Assembly: GCA_016710585.1 (NCBI GenBank)
Contig: JADJVN010000046.1
Location: 248,001 to 312,000, forward strand
From: Saprospiraceae bacterium
GTDB lineage: Bacteria; Bacteroidota; Bacteroidia; Chitinophagales; Saprospiraceae
Direction: 5' to 3'
DNA length: 64,000 bases
Position numbers and translations under genes: made by a program
In this document: positions 32,482 to 40,002 of the stretch, piece after piece
Layout of the letters: each line of letters starts with the position of its first letter
How positions within the stretch are numbered: the first letter of the stretch is position 1
The notes under the pieces: generated by a model
The model's database searches: none
What the model was told of the DNA's origin: nothing
Seen by the model: the letters and a program-made list of their open reading frames with translations, nothing else

Positions 32482-33505
32482 AATCAAATTAACGTCTTAC
32501 AGTCATGGAGCTGGTTGTGGCTGTAAAATATCTCCAAAAATTTTAACTGAAATTTTACATACAGACGAAGTAGAACATTTTCCTAATCTCTTAGTCGGAT
32601 ATAACCATCGAGATGATGCTGCAGTATTTGATCAAGGTGATGGAACTGCTATAATAAGTACAACTGATTTCTTCATGCCTATTGTTGATGATCCTTATAC
32701 ATTTGGACAGATTGCATCAGTCAATGCAATAAGCGATGTATATGCCATGGGTGGTACGCCTATGATGGCGATTGGAATTTTAGGATGGCCTATAGATAAA
32801 CTTGAAGCTTCAATTGCCTCTTTGGTTTTGAAAGGAGCGAGAAATATTTGCGCCAGTGCAGGAATACCTTTAGCTGGAGGGCATAGTATCGATTCTCCTG
32901 AACCGATATTTGGTCTTGCAGTTACTGGAAAAGTAAACATTGATAATCTTAAGACTAATACTGGTGCTAAAGTTGGAGACTATATTTATTTAACCAAACC
33001 ATTGGGAATAGGAATTCTGACCACAGCTGAAAAAAAAGGTATTCTGAAAAAAGAAGATCAATTATTGGCGATTGAGTCAATGCTCCGTTTAAATTCTATC
33101 GGAGGCTATTTATCAAAATTTGATTATATTCACTCTATTACCGATGTAACTGGTTTTGGCCTAGCTGGTCATTTGATAGAAATGGCTGAAGCTTCAAACT
33201 GTCATGCGTTAATTAATTATGTTAACTTGCCTTTGATTAACGAAAGTCTATTAAATTATATCGAAGCGAAGGCTATTCCGGGAGGCACTAAGCGTAATTG
33301 GGAAAGTTATGGGGATAAAGTAAATTGCACTGAAAGCCAACAAACAATTATTGCAGATCCACAAACAAGTGGAGGATTGCTTATAGCTGTAGATCCTAAT
33401 TATGTGAATGAATTTGAAAATGTCTGCAAAGAAAGAAATACTAAACTCAGTTTTATTGGGAAATTCATTGATAAAAAAGAAAATAAAGTACTGACAGTGA
33501 TATAG
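32474..33505 (+). CDS. selD: Selenide, water dikinase
   Basis: The 343-residue protein has the N-terminal catalytic site HGAGCGCKISP with cysteine, not selenocysteine, and the PurM-like ATP-binding fold (DDAAVFDQGDG, ITDVTGFGLAGH, DPQTSGGLL). It makes selenophosphate from selenide and ATP. Its coupling to mnmH points to selenouridine tRNA as the selenium use in this organism. Confidence 0.95.
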   Translation: MNEIKLTSYSHGAGCGCKISPKILTEILHTDEVEHFPNLLVGYNHRDDAAVFDQGDGTAIISTTDFFMPIVDDPYTFGQIASVNAISDVYAMGGTPMMAIGILGWPIDKLEASIASLVLKGARNICASAGIPLAGGHSIDSPEPIFGLAVTGKVNIDNLKTNTGAKVGDYIYLTKPLGIGILTTAEKKGILKKEDQLLAIESMLRLNSIGGYLSKFDYIHSITDVTGFGLAGHLIEMAEASNCHALINYVNLPLINESLLNYIEAKAIPGGTKRNWESYGDKVNCTESQQTIIADPQTSGGLLIAVDPNYVNEFENVCKERNTKLSFIGKFIDKKENKVLTVI

Positions 33506-33524
33506 TTATATCTATTTAAATACA

Positions 33525-33552
33525 AGTTAACATAATATAAATTATGGGACAA
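33525..33552 (-). other. dif-like XerC/XerD recombination site at the element boundary
   Basis: Read on the minus strand, this 28-bp sequence has an imperfect dyad: XerC-like arm ending CCATAA, six central bases TTTATA, and XerD-like arm TTATGTTAACT. The XerD arm differs from that of E. coli dif (TTATGTTAAAT, as I recall it) at one base, and overall 21 of 28 positions agree. It lies 20 bases after selD and just before the first mobile-looking genes, so it may be the chromosomal dif or a left attachment site formed from it. Confidence 0.55.
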
Positions 33553-33670
33553 AACACTAAAGGACTGATCTAGAACACTTTAAGCCTGACACTAATCTAC
33601 AATTAACAAACCATTTATCCAATTTTTTGGCACAGTATTTTCTAAATATATTGTATTAAAAGAATACGAG

Positions 33671-34042
33671 ATGTTAGAAAATAATACTTCCTTAGTGCCT
33701 GGAATCTATGTTATGGAGGATCTGACTATTAAATATTATTCATTTATGGTTGGAGATTGGATGTCACCGATGTCCACATGGCGACTGATGGATCTTAAAA
33801 TTCCTGCAGCTAATCCACGTATGTCAATTGTAATTCATCAAATGATGATCGATTACATACAGTCTGAGCATACTAGTTTAAAGAAAAAAATAATCGCTGA
33901 ACCATCGTCTTATGTCATTCAAAAAGTTTATAGGCAAGTGATCGAATGGGAAAAATTAGATAGGCCACAATTTGGCCAACATAGAATCCAATTCAAAAAG
34001 GTAAAAGTTTATTCACAGCATTTGATCAAGACTTGGTTTTAA
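33671..34042 (+). CDS. Hypothetical protein, 123 residues
   Basis: I do not recognise this protein. It is soluble, rich in Met, Ile and Lys, without signal peptide or membrane segment. It is the first gene after the dif-like site and the only plus-strand gene before 35.9 kb. The TTTGG-containing upstream stretch has no clear promoter. It could be host or element. Confidence 0.45.
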   Translation: MLENNTSLVPGIYVMEDLTIKYYSFMVGDWMSPMSTWRLMDLKIPAANPRMSIVIHQMMIDYIQSEHTSLKKKIIAEPSSYVIQKVYRQVIEWEKLDRPQFGQHRIQFKKVKVYSQHLIKTWF

Positions 34043-34064
34043 TTTATTATAAATTTTAATTAAA

Positions 34065-34685
34065 TTATTTTAAAGGTATGAAAGATGCAGGTGAATTTCT
34101 ATTTCCATGAAATTCTCTATCCCAACTAGAAATTTCTTTTTTATATGAAAGAATTAAAATAATAATTTTCTTTTTCAATGACTCTTTATAATAAATATAC
34201 GTAGTAATGATAGATTTATTCACAAGCGATAATAATGATAATAAAATAATAATTGGTACTCCAATTATCACCATATAAATCATCCAACCTCCTGAATTAA
34301 TAGTAATTGTTTTAATGAAATTATTAATAATATTTCTTTCTAATTCTTTAACTTCATATAATTTACAATTATTTATTATTTTATCTCTTTGATCTAATAA
34401 TTCTTCAATTTTAGTATAATTCTTTGCTAAATCATACCTGTTTTTAGCAGATATTATATTAAGAATATTTATACATGATCTTCCATAAATAATTTCAGAT
34501 TCCAATAATTTGAATGTATCAGAATTAAATTTTTCTTGTTGTTTAATTTTAATTATGAATAATGCATCTTCTAACTTTTCATAATTAATTTTTAATAATA
34601 GACGAAGTGTAGGTGCTATTATCGATTCATACAATAAATGCCATACTATTAATACAAACATTATTATAAATATTCCAGATAACAT
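34065..34685 (-). CDS. Hypothetical membrane protein, 206 residues
   Basis: Two hydrophobic segments (about residues 1-22 and 130-155) flank a long charged helical region that is likely coiled coil. There is no family-like motif. Its start overlaps the 3' end of the upstream membrane-protein gene by 22 bases, so the two are translationally coupled and probably act together. Confidence 0.5.
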   Translation of the reverse strand: MLSGIFIIMFVLIVWHLLYESIIAPTLRLLLKINYEKLEDALFIIKIKQQEKFNSDTFKLLESEIIYGRSCINILNIISAKNRYDLAKNYTKIEELLDQRDKIINNCKLYEVKELERNIINNFIKTITINSGGWMIYMVIIGVPIIILLSLLSLVNKSIITTYIYYKESLKKKIIILILSYKKEISSWDREFHGNRNSPASFIPLK

Positions 34686-35008
34686 GGTTCTTTTTGTTTT
34701 TTAATTAATATTTTTTCAAGCTCATTTCTTTCTTCTCTTATTCTTAATTTGTCTTCGTTACAATTTTTTAATAAGAATATATTTGTAATAAGTAAGATAA
34801 TTATTACACCTATAGTTGACAACAATAGATGATCATGAAAAGCTTCTTTGAAGCTAATAATAAATAATGACTTTGAATCATTAGGGGTAAATACATAACC
34901 TAAAAACAAAAACAATAGCCCTAAAGCAGGAAGGAATAAACCTTTTTCCATTAACAGAGAAAGAAAACTTTCTTCTTTAATATATGAATTAACTTTTTTC
35001 TTGTCCAT
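34664..35008 (-). CDS. Hypothetical membrane protein, 114 residues
   Basis: The protein has two to three membrane segments (GLFLPALGLLFLFLGYVF and HLLLSTIGVIIILLITNIFL) and a charged helical C-terminus. It is the upstream partner of the 206-residue membrane protein. I cannot assign a function; a membrane effector pair is possible but not shown. Confidence 0.5.
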   Translation of the reverse strand: MDKKKVNSYIKEESFLSLLMEKGLFLPALGLLFLFLGYVFTPNDSKSLFIISFKEAFHDHLLLSTIGVIIILLITNIFLLKNCNEDKLRIREERNELEKILIKKQKEPCYLEYL

Positions 35009-35067
35009 AATTAGTCAACAATCCTGATTACAAACGTACATAAATATCTGATAATCACAAAAAAAAA

Positions 35068-35090
35068 GAGTGGATTTTAATATACCACTC
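35068..35090 (-). terminator. Terminator after the left cassette gene
   Basis: GAGTGG pairs with CCACTC around an 11-base loop, and on the minus strand a run of T residues (complement of 35057-35067) follows. It lies 20 bases after the stop of the gene at 35110-35586. Confidence 0.65.
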
Positions 35091-35109
35091 ATTTTTCAGT
35101 ATTTCTCAC

Positions 35110-35586
35110 CTACTCTTTATCATGCCCCGTAAGCTTGGCGCACTCCCTGAGTAGTTCCTTGGTCAGTCTGGCCATGAAGAGCATATCACTGAGGAAATCA
35201 TCATCTTCATATTTATTACTAACAGTGCTGAAGGCTTCCATAATGAAGTACATGAGATCCTCCAGATGTTGGACTGTATCGATGCTGAGAATATCTTGGA
35301 TCCTTTCTTCCAGCTCTTCCCTGGTATATGTGGCTGATCTTCCTACTCGAACCAGGAGTCGAAGTGAGTCCATAAATGCAATGGCATCATTGAGCTGAAA
35401 GGATCCTCCCCATAATTCTGAGGCATAGCCATGTGTGAGCGCATGGATCATGTCCTCAAAAGAATGTTCCTCAAAGCTACTGCAGAGTTCCTGCAGACGA
35501 TCTTGAATAAATTGGTACTGCACATCAATGCGCTGATCGACTTCTTTTACTGAAGGTTTTTTTGAATTTTTTTTACGTTTTGGCAT
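35110..35586 (-). CDS. Hypothetical protein, left copy of a duplicated family
   Basis: The 158-residue protein has a lysine-rich N-terminus (MPKRKKNSKK) and an acidic helical body. It is clearly homologous to the protein at 53277-53750: both share VDxxYxxIQ, HxLTHGY, a DxLRLLVRxGR block, EERIxxIL and an identical C-terminal end LLRECAKLTGHDKE. I do not recognise the family. Both copies are preceded by the same promoter and the same structured leader, so they are probably regulated alike. Confidence 0.6.
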   Translation of the reverse strand: MPKRKKNSKKPSVKEVDQRIDVQYQFIQDRLQELCSSFEEHSFEDMIHALTHGYASELWGGSFQLNDAIAFMDSLRLLVRVGRSATYTREELEERIQDILSIDTVQHLEDLMYFIMEAFSTVSNKYEDDDFLSDMLFMARLTKELLRECAKLTGHDKE

Positions 35587-35612
35587 AATAAATTGATTAA
35601 AAATAAAAAATA

Positions 35613-35678
35613 GCCACTCCCTGCCAAAACGCTCTACGGTGTAGATATTCTATCCGATTTTACGGATACAGGAGTGGC
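35613..35678 (-). ncRNA. Structured leader RNA, left copy
   Basis: GCCACTCC (35613-35620) and GGAGTGGC (35671-35678) form an eight-base closing stem. Inside are a TATCCG/CGGATA hairpin with an ATTTTA loop (35651-35668) and a short CTAC-GGT-GTAG hairpin (35634-35644). This gives a three-way junction in the leader of the 35110-35586 gene. The right copy at 53779-53845 keeps the same shape with changed bases. Confidence 0.55.
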
Positions 35679-35726
35679 GTTCCTTACATATATCTAATAG
35701 GAATACCGAAAAGCATTTTGGCACCA

Positions 35727-35759
35727 CAAATATGCGACAAAAAGCAATACGTCTCCAAA
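35727..35759 (-). promoter_or_regulatory. Proximal promoter of the left cassette
   Basis: On the minus strand TTTG (35756-35759) and CATATTTG (35727-35734) are 21 bases apart, matching the Bacteroidota pattern TTTG-N19-21-TAnnTTTG except for one base. The identical arrangement and spacing occurs at 53893-53925. Confidence 0.55.
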
Positions 35760-35810
35760 TAAATTTTATATATATTTTTTGTAAATATGAGGTGCAAGTT
35801 AGATAGTGCG

Positions 35811-35840
35811 CAAAAGTACATTATTATAGAACTTTTGTAC
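35811..35840 (-). promoter_or_regulatory. GTAC-type distal promoter/operator, copy 1
   Basis: The minus strand reads TATAATAATGTACTTTTG, where TACTTTTG (35811-35818) fits TAnnTTTG. Further upstream a second GTAC (35837-35840) lies in TTTTGTAC. The layout recurs at 53973 and 59101. Confidence 0.4.
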
Positions 35841-35913
35841 TAGAATATTGAACAAAAATTAATGTTAAAATTTTGGTCTGGTTTTTGTCTGATTCATATC
35901 AACTAAATATCTG

Positions 35914-36435
35914 ATGATGGAATCACTATTTGTAATCCTTTTGATTGGTGGAGGAATTTGGTATTATTATAATAATCGGGAAAAGACTGATGAATCAGGA
36001 AAAATACTTGATAGGGCTGTTACAGTGAAACAAGTATTAGAATCCTTAGATGAGTTTAAAGTACGTCGTAAAAGAGATGGATATACTGAAAGTGAAGTAC
36101 AATATCAGTTACATCAATTTTTAATCCAAAAATATTGCACTGTAAAAAGAGAGAAAGGTATTGAAGGATTAAATGGTACTAAAATTGATTTTGATCTTGG
36201 TGACGGTCAAGTTGGAATTGAAGTTAAACTATTACATGCATTAATCAAATCTACTGGACTGCAGAGATTATATGGTCAAATGAAAGACTATCATGAAAAC
36301 AAATATGATAATGATAATTTAATAATATTGATATTTGGATATAAAGATGAACTTGAAGAATCTGCGCATATTAAGAGAATTAATGAGAGAATTGAAGAAA
36401 TTGGCGCAACAGCAAAATATATAAGTTTGCCATAA
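35914..36435 (+). CDS. Membrane-anchored protein with PD-(D/E)XK-like nuclease motif
   Basis: The 173-residue protein starts with a membrane segment (LFVILLIGGGIWYYY), then a helical stretch and a segment TKIDFDLGDGQVGIEVKLLHA. The D-(n)-E-x-K pattern in a beta-hairpin context is that of PD-(D/E)XK nucleases, and the following helix and GYKDEL strand fit the fold. A role in DNA cleavage or defence is an inference only. The 3' end is followed by the IS256-type insertion. Confidence 0.5.
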   Translation: MMESLFVILLIGGGIWYYYNNREKTDESGKILDRAVTVKQVLESLDEFKVRRKRDGYTESEVQYQLHQFLIQKYCTVKREKGIEGLNGTKIDFDLGDGQVGIEVKLLHALIKSTGLQRLYGQMKDYHENKYDNDNLIILIFGYKDELEESAHIKRINERIEEIGATAKYISLP

Positions 36436-36492
36436 ATGGCATAATAATTGGATTGAAATAAGTAATAGTATTCATCCTCATCAGAGGAATAA

Positions 36493-36500
36493 TTAATTTA
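36493..36500. repeat. Left target-site duplication of the insertion sequence
   Basis: TTAATTTA is repeated exactly at 37913-37920, flanking the insertion sequence. Eight bases is typical for the IS256 family. Confidence 0.85.
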
Positions 36501-36539
36501 GGGACTATAAAGAATTTTGTGTTTTCTTGAAATGCGCGA

Positions 36540-36611
36540 GTTTTCAATATTTCCACATTAGACTTTCGGCTTCAAATGCCATGGAAAGACTAATGTGGGA
36601 ATGTTGAAAAC
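36540..36611 (+). promoter_or_regulatory. Long hairpin upstream of the transposase
   Basis: Two 27-base arms (36540-36566 and 36585-36611) are near-perfect inverted repeats around an 18-base loop, starting GTTTTCAA and ending TTGAAAAC. In the leader of a transposase gene such a hairpin can hide the start region in transcripts that read in from outside, limiting transposition. That role is known from other insertion sequences and inferred here. Confidence 0.6.
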
Positions 36612-36668
36612 TTAACAGGAGGGAAAAATTTGAAAGGAAGTTCATATTTTGAGTAAAAAATTAAAAAT

Positions 36669-37865
36669 ATGAATAAACAAACAGAAGAGTTATTAGACTC
36701 ATTATTAAAAGAAATCAAGACACCAGAACTGTTTCATTCGGTTAGTGATCAATTGTTTAAAAGAGGAATCCAAGCCTTGCTAAAGGCTGAAATGGACGTT
36801 CATTTAGGTAATACAAAGGGACAAGCTAGTATTGATGGTAATATTAGAAATGGTTATTCTGAAAAGACATTAATTACTTCAGAAGGAGAGATGACGATTC
36901 AAGTACCTCGAGATCGACAAGGTAAATTTGATCCTGTGATCATTCCTAAGCATAAAACAATGTCTCAAAAGATAGAAGATGTTATGATGGGATTATATGC
37001 GAAAGGTATGAGCACAACGGATATCGTAGATTTTATACAATCTACTTATGGAGTAGAATATTCTTCAACACAAGTATCCTTAATCACGAATAAATTACTA
37101 GAAGATATCAAAGAGTGGCAGAGCAGACCACTTCAGTCAATTTATCCAATTATTTGGATTGATGCCATTCATTATAAAATTAGACAAGATGGCAAAGTAG
37201 TAAGTAAAGCAGCCCTCATAGTGCTTGGAATAGACTTGGAAGGAAAGCAAGATATCTTAGCATTGCATATCATTAAAAATGAAAGTTCAATCGCTTGGGC
37301 TATGATATTGAATGATTTAATCATGCGAGGAGTAGAAGATATCTTTATACTGTGTTCTGATAATTTAACAGGCATACAACATGCAGTAGAATCAGTTTTA
37401 CCACAAAGTGTACATCAAATTTGTATAGTACATCAGATTCGTAATTCATTAAAGCATGTCAGTTATAAAGATCGTAAAAAAATTATTGCTGATATGAAAA
37501 AAATATATCAAGCAGATAATCCCGAACAAGCAAAAATGGCGCTTCAATATTTTACCTCAGAATGGTCGGGTAAATATAAACAAGCGGTGAACTCTTGGCA
37601 TCACAATTGGGAGGCATTAATCGCATTTTTAGATTTTCCAGCAGAAATCCGTAAGTTAATTTATACTACCAACATCATAGAATCATTCAATGCATCGCTA
37701 CGAAAATATACGCGAAATAAAAAAATATTCCCAAATGACGATTCTGCTTTAAAGTCAATTTATCTAGCAGCTCAAGAAATTAAGCCAAAATGGAATAAAT
37801 CTAGATTTAACTGGCCTAAAATATATAATCAATTGTATCTTTATTTTGAAAACCGTATTAAGTAA
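36669..37865 (+). CDS. IS256-family transposase
   Basis: The 398-residue protein has the Mutator/IS256 layout: an N-terminal helical part with GRKNGYSEK-like residues (here IRNGYSEKTL), the first Asp in IIWIDAIHYKIR, the second in ILCSDNLTG, the C/H region HQICIVHQIRNS, and the Glu in TTNIIESFNASLRKYTR. All catalytic residues are present and the frame is intact, so it should be active. Confidence 0.95.
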   Translation: MNKQTEELLDSLLKEIKTPELFHSVSDQLFKRGIQALLKAEMDVHLGNTKGQASIDGNIRNGYSEKTLITSEGEMTIQVPRDRQGKFDPVIIPKHKTMSQKIEDVMMGLYAKGMSTTDIVDFIQSTYGVEYSSTQVSLITNKLLEDIKEWQSRPLQSIYPIIWIDAIHYKIRQDGKVVSKAALIVLGIDLEGKQDILALHIIKNESSIAWAMILNDLIMRGVEDIFILCSDNLTGIQHAVESVLPQSVHQICIVHQIRNSLKHVSYKDRKKIIADMKKIYQADNPEQAKMALQYFTSEWSGKYKQAVNSWHHNWEALIAFLDFPAEIRKLIYTTNIIESFNASLRKYTRNKKIFPNDDSALKSIYLAAQEIKPKWNKSRFNWPKIYNQLYLYFENRIK

Positions 37866-37912
37866 GTCAATGGAACTTTCTTTCTTAAAAACACAAAATA
37901 TTTTAAAGACTC

Positions 37913-37920
37913 TTAATTTA
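37913..37920. repeat. Right target-site duplication of the insertion sequence
   Basis: TTAATTTA matches the left copy at 36493-36500 exactly. Confidence 0.85.
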
Positions 37921-37928
37921 GTTAAAAA

Positions 37929-37958
37929 TGAGCAGACGATTGTTTGTTCATTTTTTTT
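37929..37958 (+). terminator. GAGCAGA-type terminator, copy interrupted by the IS
   Basis: TGAGCAGAC can pair with GTTTGTTCA (with G-U pairs) before a run of eight T. It is related to the two terminators at 54124 and 54264. Without the IS its upstream flank would be the AATAATTGGA stretch at 36445-36456, also shared with the 54.2-kb copy. Confidence 0.5.
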
Positions 37959-37969
37959 ATAGTAGTTTT

Positions 37970-38230
37970 TCAACTATTATTTACCCATTGAATCGGATAA
38001 TCAAAACCTTTACTCATGATTTTTTTAATGTAGTCCTTTACATCATAAGTTATGATTCTATCTTCAACACTAGATAAGGTTTTACCGATTATAAAAGTGT
38101 CATAATCTTTTTTTATAGCATCAGGAATTTCATGTAGAAAGCTGCAACTTTGATTGCTTAAATTCTTAAGTGTGTCATAACATTCATTTAAACTTATGTT
38201 TGATTTTATAATATCTTGTGTCTGATCCAT
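37970..38230 (-). CDS. Hypothetical protein, 86 residues
   Basis: A small soluble helical protein with two Cys and no recognised domain. It starts right after the bidirectional terminator at 38260 on the minus strand, so it is outside the virion gene block and likely has its own control. Confidence 0.4.
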   Translation of the reverse strand: MDQTQDIIKSNISLNECYDTLKNLSNQSCSFLHEIPDAIKKDYDTFIIGKTLSSVEDRIITYDVKDYIKKIMSKGFDYPIQWVNNS

Positions 38231-38259
38231 AGTGCAAATTTACAACAAAATTAAAAAAC

Positions 38260-38289
38260 AAAAGGCGCCTTCCATCGAAAGCGCCTTTT
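38260..38289 (-). terminator. Terminator at the end of the virion gene block
   Basis: AAAAGGCGC (38260-38268) pairs with GCGCCTTTT (38281-38289) around a 12-base loop. A-runs and T-runs on both sides allow it to work in either direction. It closes the long minus-strand gene block that ends at 38326. Confidence 0.75.
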
Positions 38290-38325
38290 GAAGCAATTGT
38301 AACCAATCTTCACAACTTATGAAAA

Positions 38326-38610
38326 TTATTCATCTTTATCCGTGGGAAGTGGTGAATCTGTGTCACCTCGTAGTAATTGTATAAGAAATCCTAGAGTCAT
38401 CAAAGCTCCTCCGGAAACAAACCAAGAAACAACCGGGCAACTTGCAGTAAATGTACTGCAGATATATTCCAGTACTGAGGAGTCTACAAGTTTTTGAACA
38501 AATCCAGCCAAGAATACTAGGATACCAAGGATGACACTGCGATAACCTTTTAACCAGGATGGAATGAGCTTTTGAGCAAGGGCAATAATAATTTTATTGT
38601 ATAATTTCAT
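38326..38610 (-). CDS. Small membrane protein, possible holin
   Basis: The 94 residues have two hydrophobic helices (VILGILVFLAGFV and PVVSWFVSGGALMTLGFLIQLL) separated by a short loop with two Cys, and a charged C-terminus. Position last in the virion block, size and topology fit a holin or a small virion membrane protein. Nothing in the sequence decides between them. Confidence 0.5.
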   Translation of the reverse strand: MKLYNKIIIALAQKLIPSWLKGYRSVILGILVFLAGFVQKLVDSSVLEYICSTFTASCPVVSWFVSGGALMTLGFLIQLLRGDTDSPLPTDKDE

Positions 38611-38621
38611 AATTAAAAATT

Positions 38622-38945
38622 TTACACGTAATCAGAATAATCTACATCTCCATTCTGGATAAGGAAATCGACATCTCCAGGGCTTGGAGCATTTTGTCGA
38701 TTGAAGAATGCGCCACCAGCTTGCCACAATTGATCTAGAGTAGATCTATTTGCTGAAGCCCAATTTACGGCGACTTGTATCCAGTCGATCCATGATCGAG
38801 TATTGCGCTGTGGAGGATTGCTATTATATTGTGCTAGCTTCAGCTGGAGTGCTTCAATATCTTTCTTTGAAGTATAAGCAGTATAGAAGGCATATCCAGC
38901 TATTCCAAATATTGCAAGTGCAAGAATTAATCGATCTGGTTTCAT
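38622..38945 (-). CDS. Small protein with N-terminal membrane anchor
   Basis: The 107 residues begin with a membrane segment (LILALAIFGIAGYAFYTAY) followed by a helical, Gln/Asn-rich soluble part and an acidic C-terminus. Its start overlaps the end of the upstream gene by four bases (ATGA-like coupling). I expect a virion membrane protein; no family is recognised. Confidence 0.5.
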   Translation of the reverse strand: MKPDRLILALAIFGIAGYAFYTAYTSKKDIEALQLKLAQYNSNPPQRNTRSWIDWIQVAVNWASANRSTLDQLWQAGGAFFNRQNAPSPGDVDFLIQNGDVDYSDYV

Positions 38946-39337
38946 TTTTTTGATTTAAGTAAAGCCAATAATAATAATGCGAGAGTTACACCAATAAATG
39001 CCATGCTATTTGTTGGTTTATCAGCTGTGATAGTTACATCTGCAGACTCTTGAATCTGTTTAATGAGATCGGGGGTAACTCTCCGTATTGCCTCAGGACC
39101 TATATATTTTATTTGTCCACCTGAATTATTGATTACAATCATGTTAGGCACTGAAGTAATGTTATAAGATTCTTTTTCTTGCTTCATAATTTCATCTGTG
39201 GCGACACCATTTGCAGAGAACAGGTAATCTGTCCAGATATCTTTTTTCGCTTCTATAGCGGTTCTAATTGAAGATATCTCGTTTGTGATGCTTTCACAAT
39301 ATGGACAATTTACTTTATGAAAATATTTTATTTCCAT
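38942..39337 (-). CDS. Thioredoxin/glutaredoxin-fold protein with C-terminal membrane anchor
   Basis: The 131 residues start with a glutaredoxin-like strand and the redox motif CPYC (residues about 10-13), continue with a cis-proline segment (SVPNMIVI), and end with a membrane helix (FIGVTLALLLLALL) and KSKK. The C-terminal anchor leaves the redox domain on one face of a membrane. In this block, where several products have many Cys, it may form disulfides in virion proteins. It is immediately downstream of a similarly tail-anchored protein. Confidence 0.65.
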   Translation of the reverse strand: MEIKYFHKVNCPYCESITNEISSIRTAIEAKKDIWTDYLFSANGVATDEIMKQEKESYNITSVPNMIVINNSGGQIKYIGPEAIRRVTPDLIKQIQESADVTITADKPTNSMAFIGVTLALLLLALLKSKK

Positions 39338-39342
39338 AGAGC

Positions 39343-39993
39343 TTATTTTTTTCTTAAAAACATAAGAAGCATTAATAATGCAGCTCCACCAATCATGTAC
39401 ATTGTACTATTACTTGTAGGTTTATTTTTGAGTGCCTCGTCCTTTGTGGCATATGCTTTTAAGTAATCTGGATCACTCTCATTAACTGAAGTAATTGTTC
39501 CATTTGCATCAGCAAGGTATCTTGCTTTTGCCACCACAATAGGTTTGCAATTTTCTTTTGCTTCAGCTTCAGTATCGAATGCTGAGTCATATGCTGAACT
39601 ATTGGCTTTTACAGATCCAATAGTGAAGTCAGATTCACAAAAATATTTCTGAGGAAAAATTCTATTGATGACATGCCAGTACCATTGGGAGACATAATTA
39701 AGATCATAATTTTTATCAAAATCTTGAACCATGGCCACACGGAATTCTCCTGGTAAAACCTCTTGGCCAATAACGACACGATTTCCCAATCCAGTGTTTA
39801 CACCAACAAATGCAGGATGTAAACTACCATTGCCATCTGACCAGATCGATTGCATTTTCGAAATGAATAAACTTGAATTGAAATTATTAAAAACAACTGC
39901 ATTACTATCTAAACTTCTAATATTGCTTAGTAATACAGGAAATGTTGGATTACCCACATCTGCATATTGAAATAATACTCTAATCTTTGCCAT
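39343..39993 (-). CDS. Tail-anchored virion-type protein, 216 residues
   Basis: A soluble part of about 190 residues precedes a C-terminal membrane helix (MIGGAALLMLLMF) and LRKK. The N-terminal part (IRVLFQYADVGNP) is beta-rich; two short segments of the form AFDTEAEAKENCKP and AYATKDEALKN look like two copies of a small motif. I do not recognise a family. Context suggests a virion membrane protein. Confidence 0.5.
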   Translation of the reverse strand: MAKIRVLFQYADVGNPTFPVLLSNIRSLDSNAVVFNNFNSSLFISKMQSIWSDGNGSLHPAFVGVNTGLGNRVVIGQEVLPGEFRVAMVQDFDKNYDLNYVSQWYWHVINRIFPQKYFCESDFTIGSVKANSSAYDSAFDTEAEAKENCKPIVVAKARYLADANGTITSVNESDPDYLKAYATKDEALKNKPTSNSTMYMIGGAALLMLLMFLRKK

Positions 39994-40002
39994 GACAAAA
40001 TT

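Larger units (their letters stand above)
36501..37912 (+). mobile_element. IS256-family insertion sequence, intact, 1412 bp
   Basis: The element is bounded by 32-bp imperfect inverted repeats (36501-36532 and 37881-37912, 24 of 32 bases agreeing, core AATTTTGTGTTTT) and by an exact 8-bp target duplication. It holds one intact transposase gene. The perfect duplication and intact gene suggest a recent insertion. It sits inside what looks like a third copy of a small repeated terminator unit found at 54.1-54.3 kb. Confidence 0.9.

Noticed and set aside
33506..38325. tRNA gene as integration target
   Set aside because: I found no cloverleaf-like sequence near the left border; the dif-like site is the better candidate.
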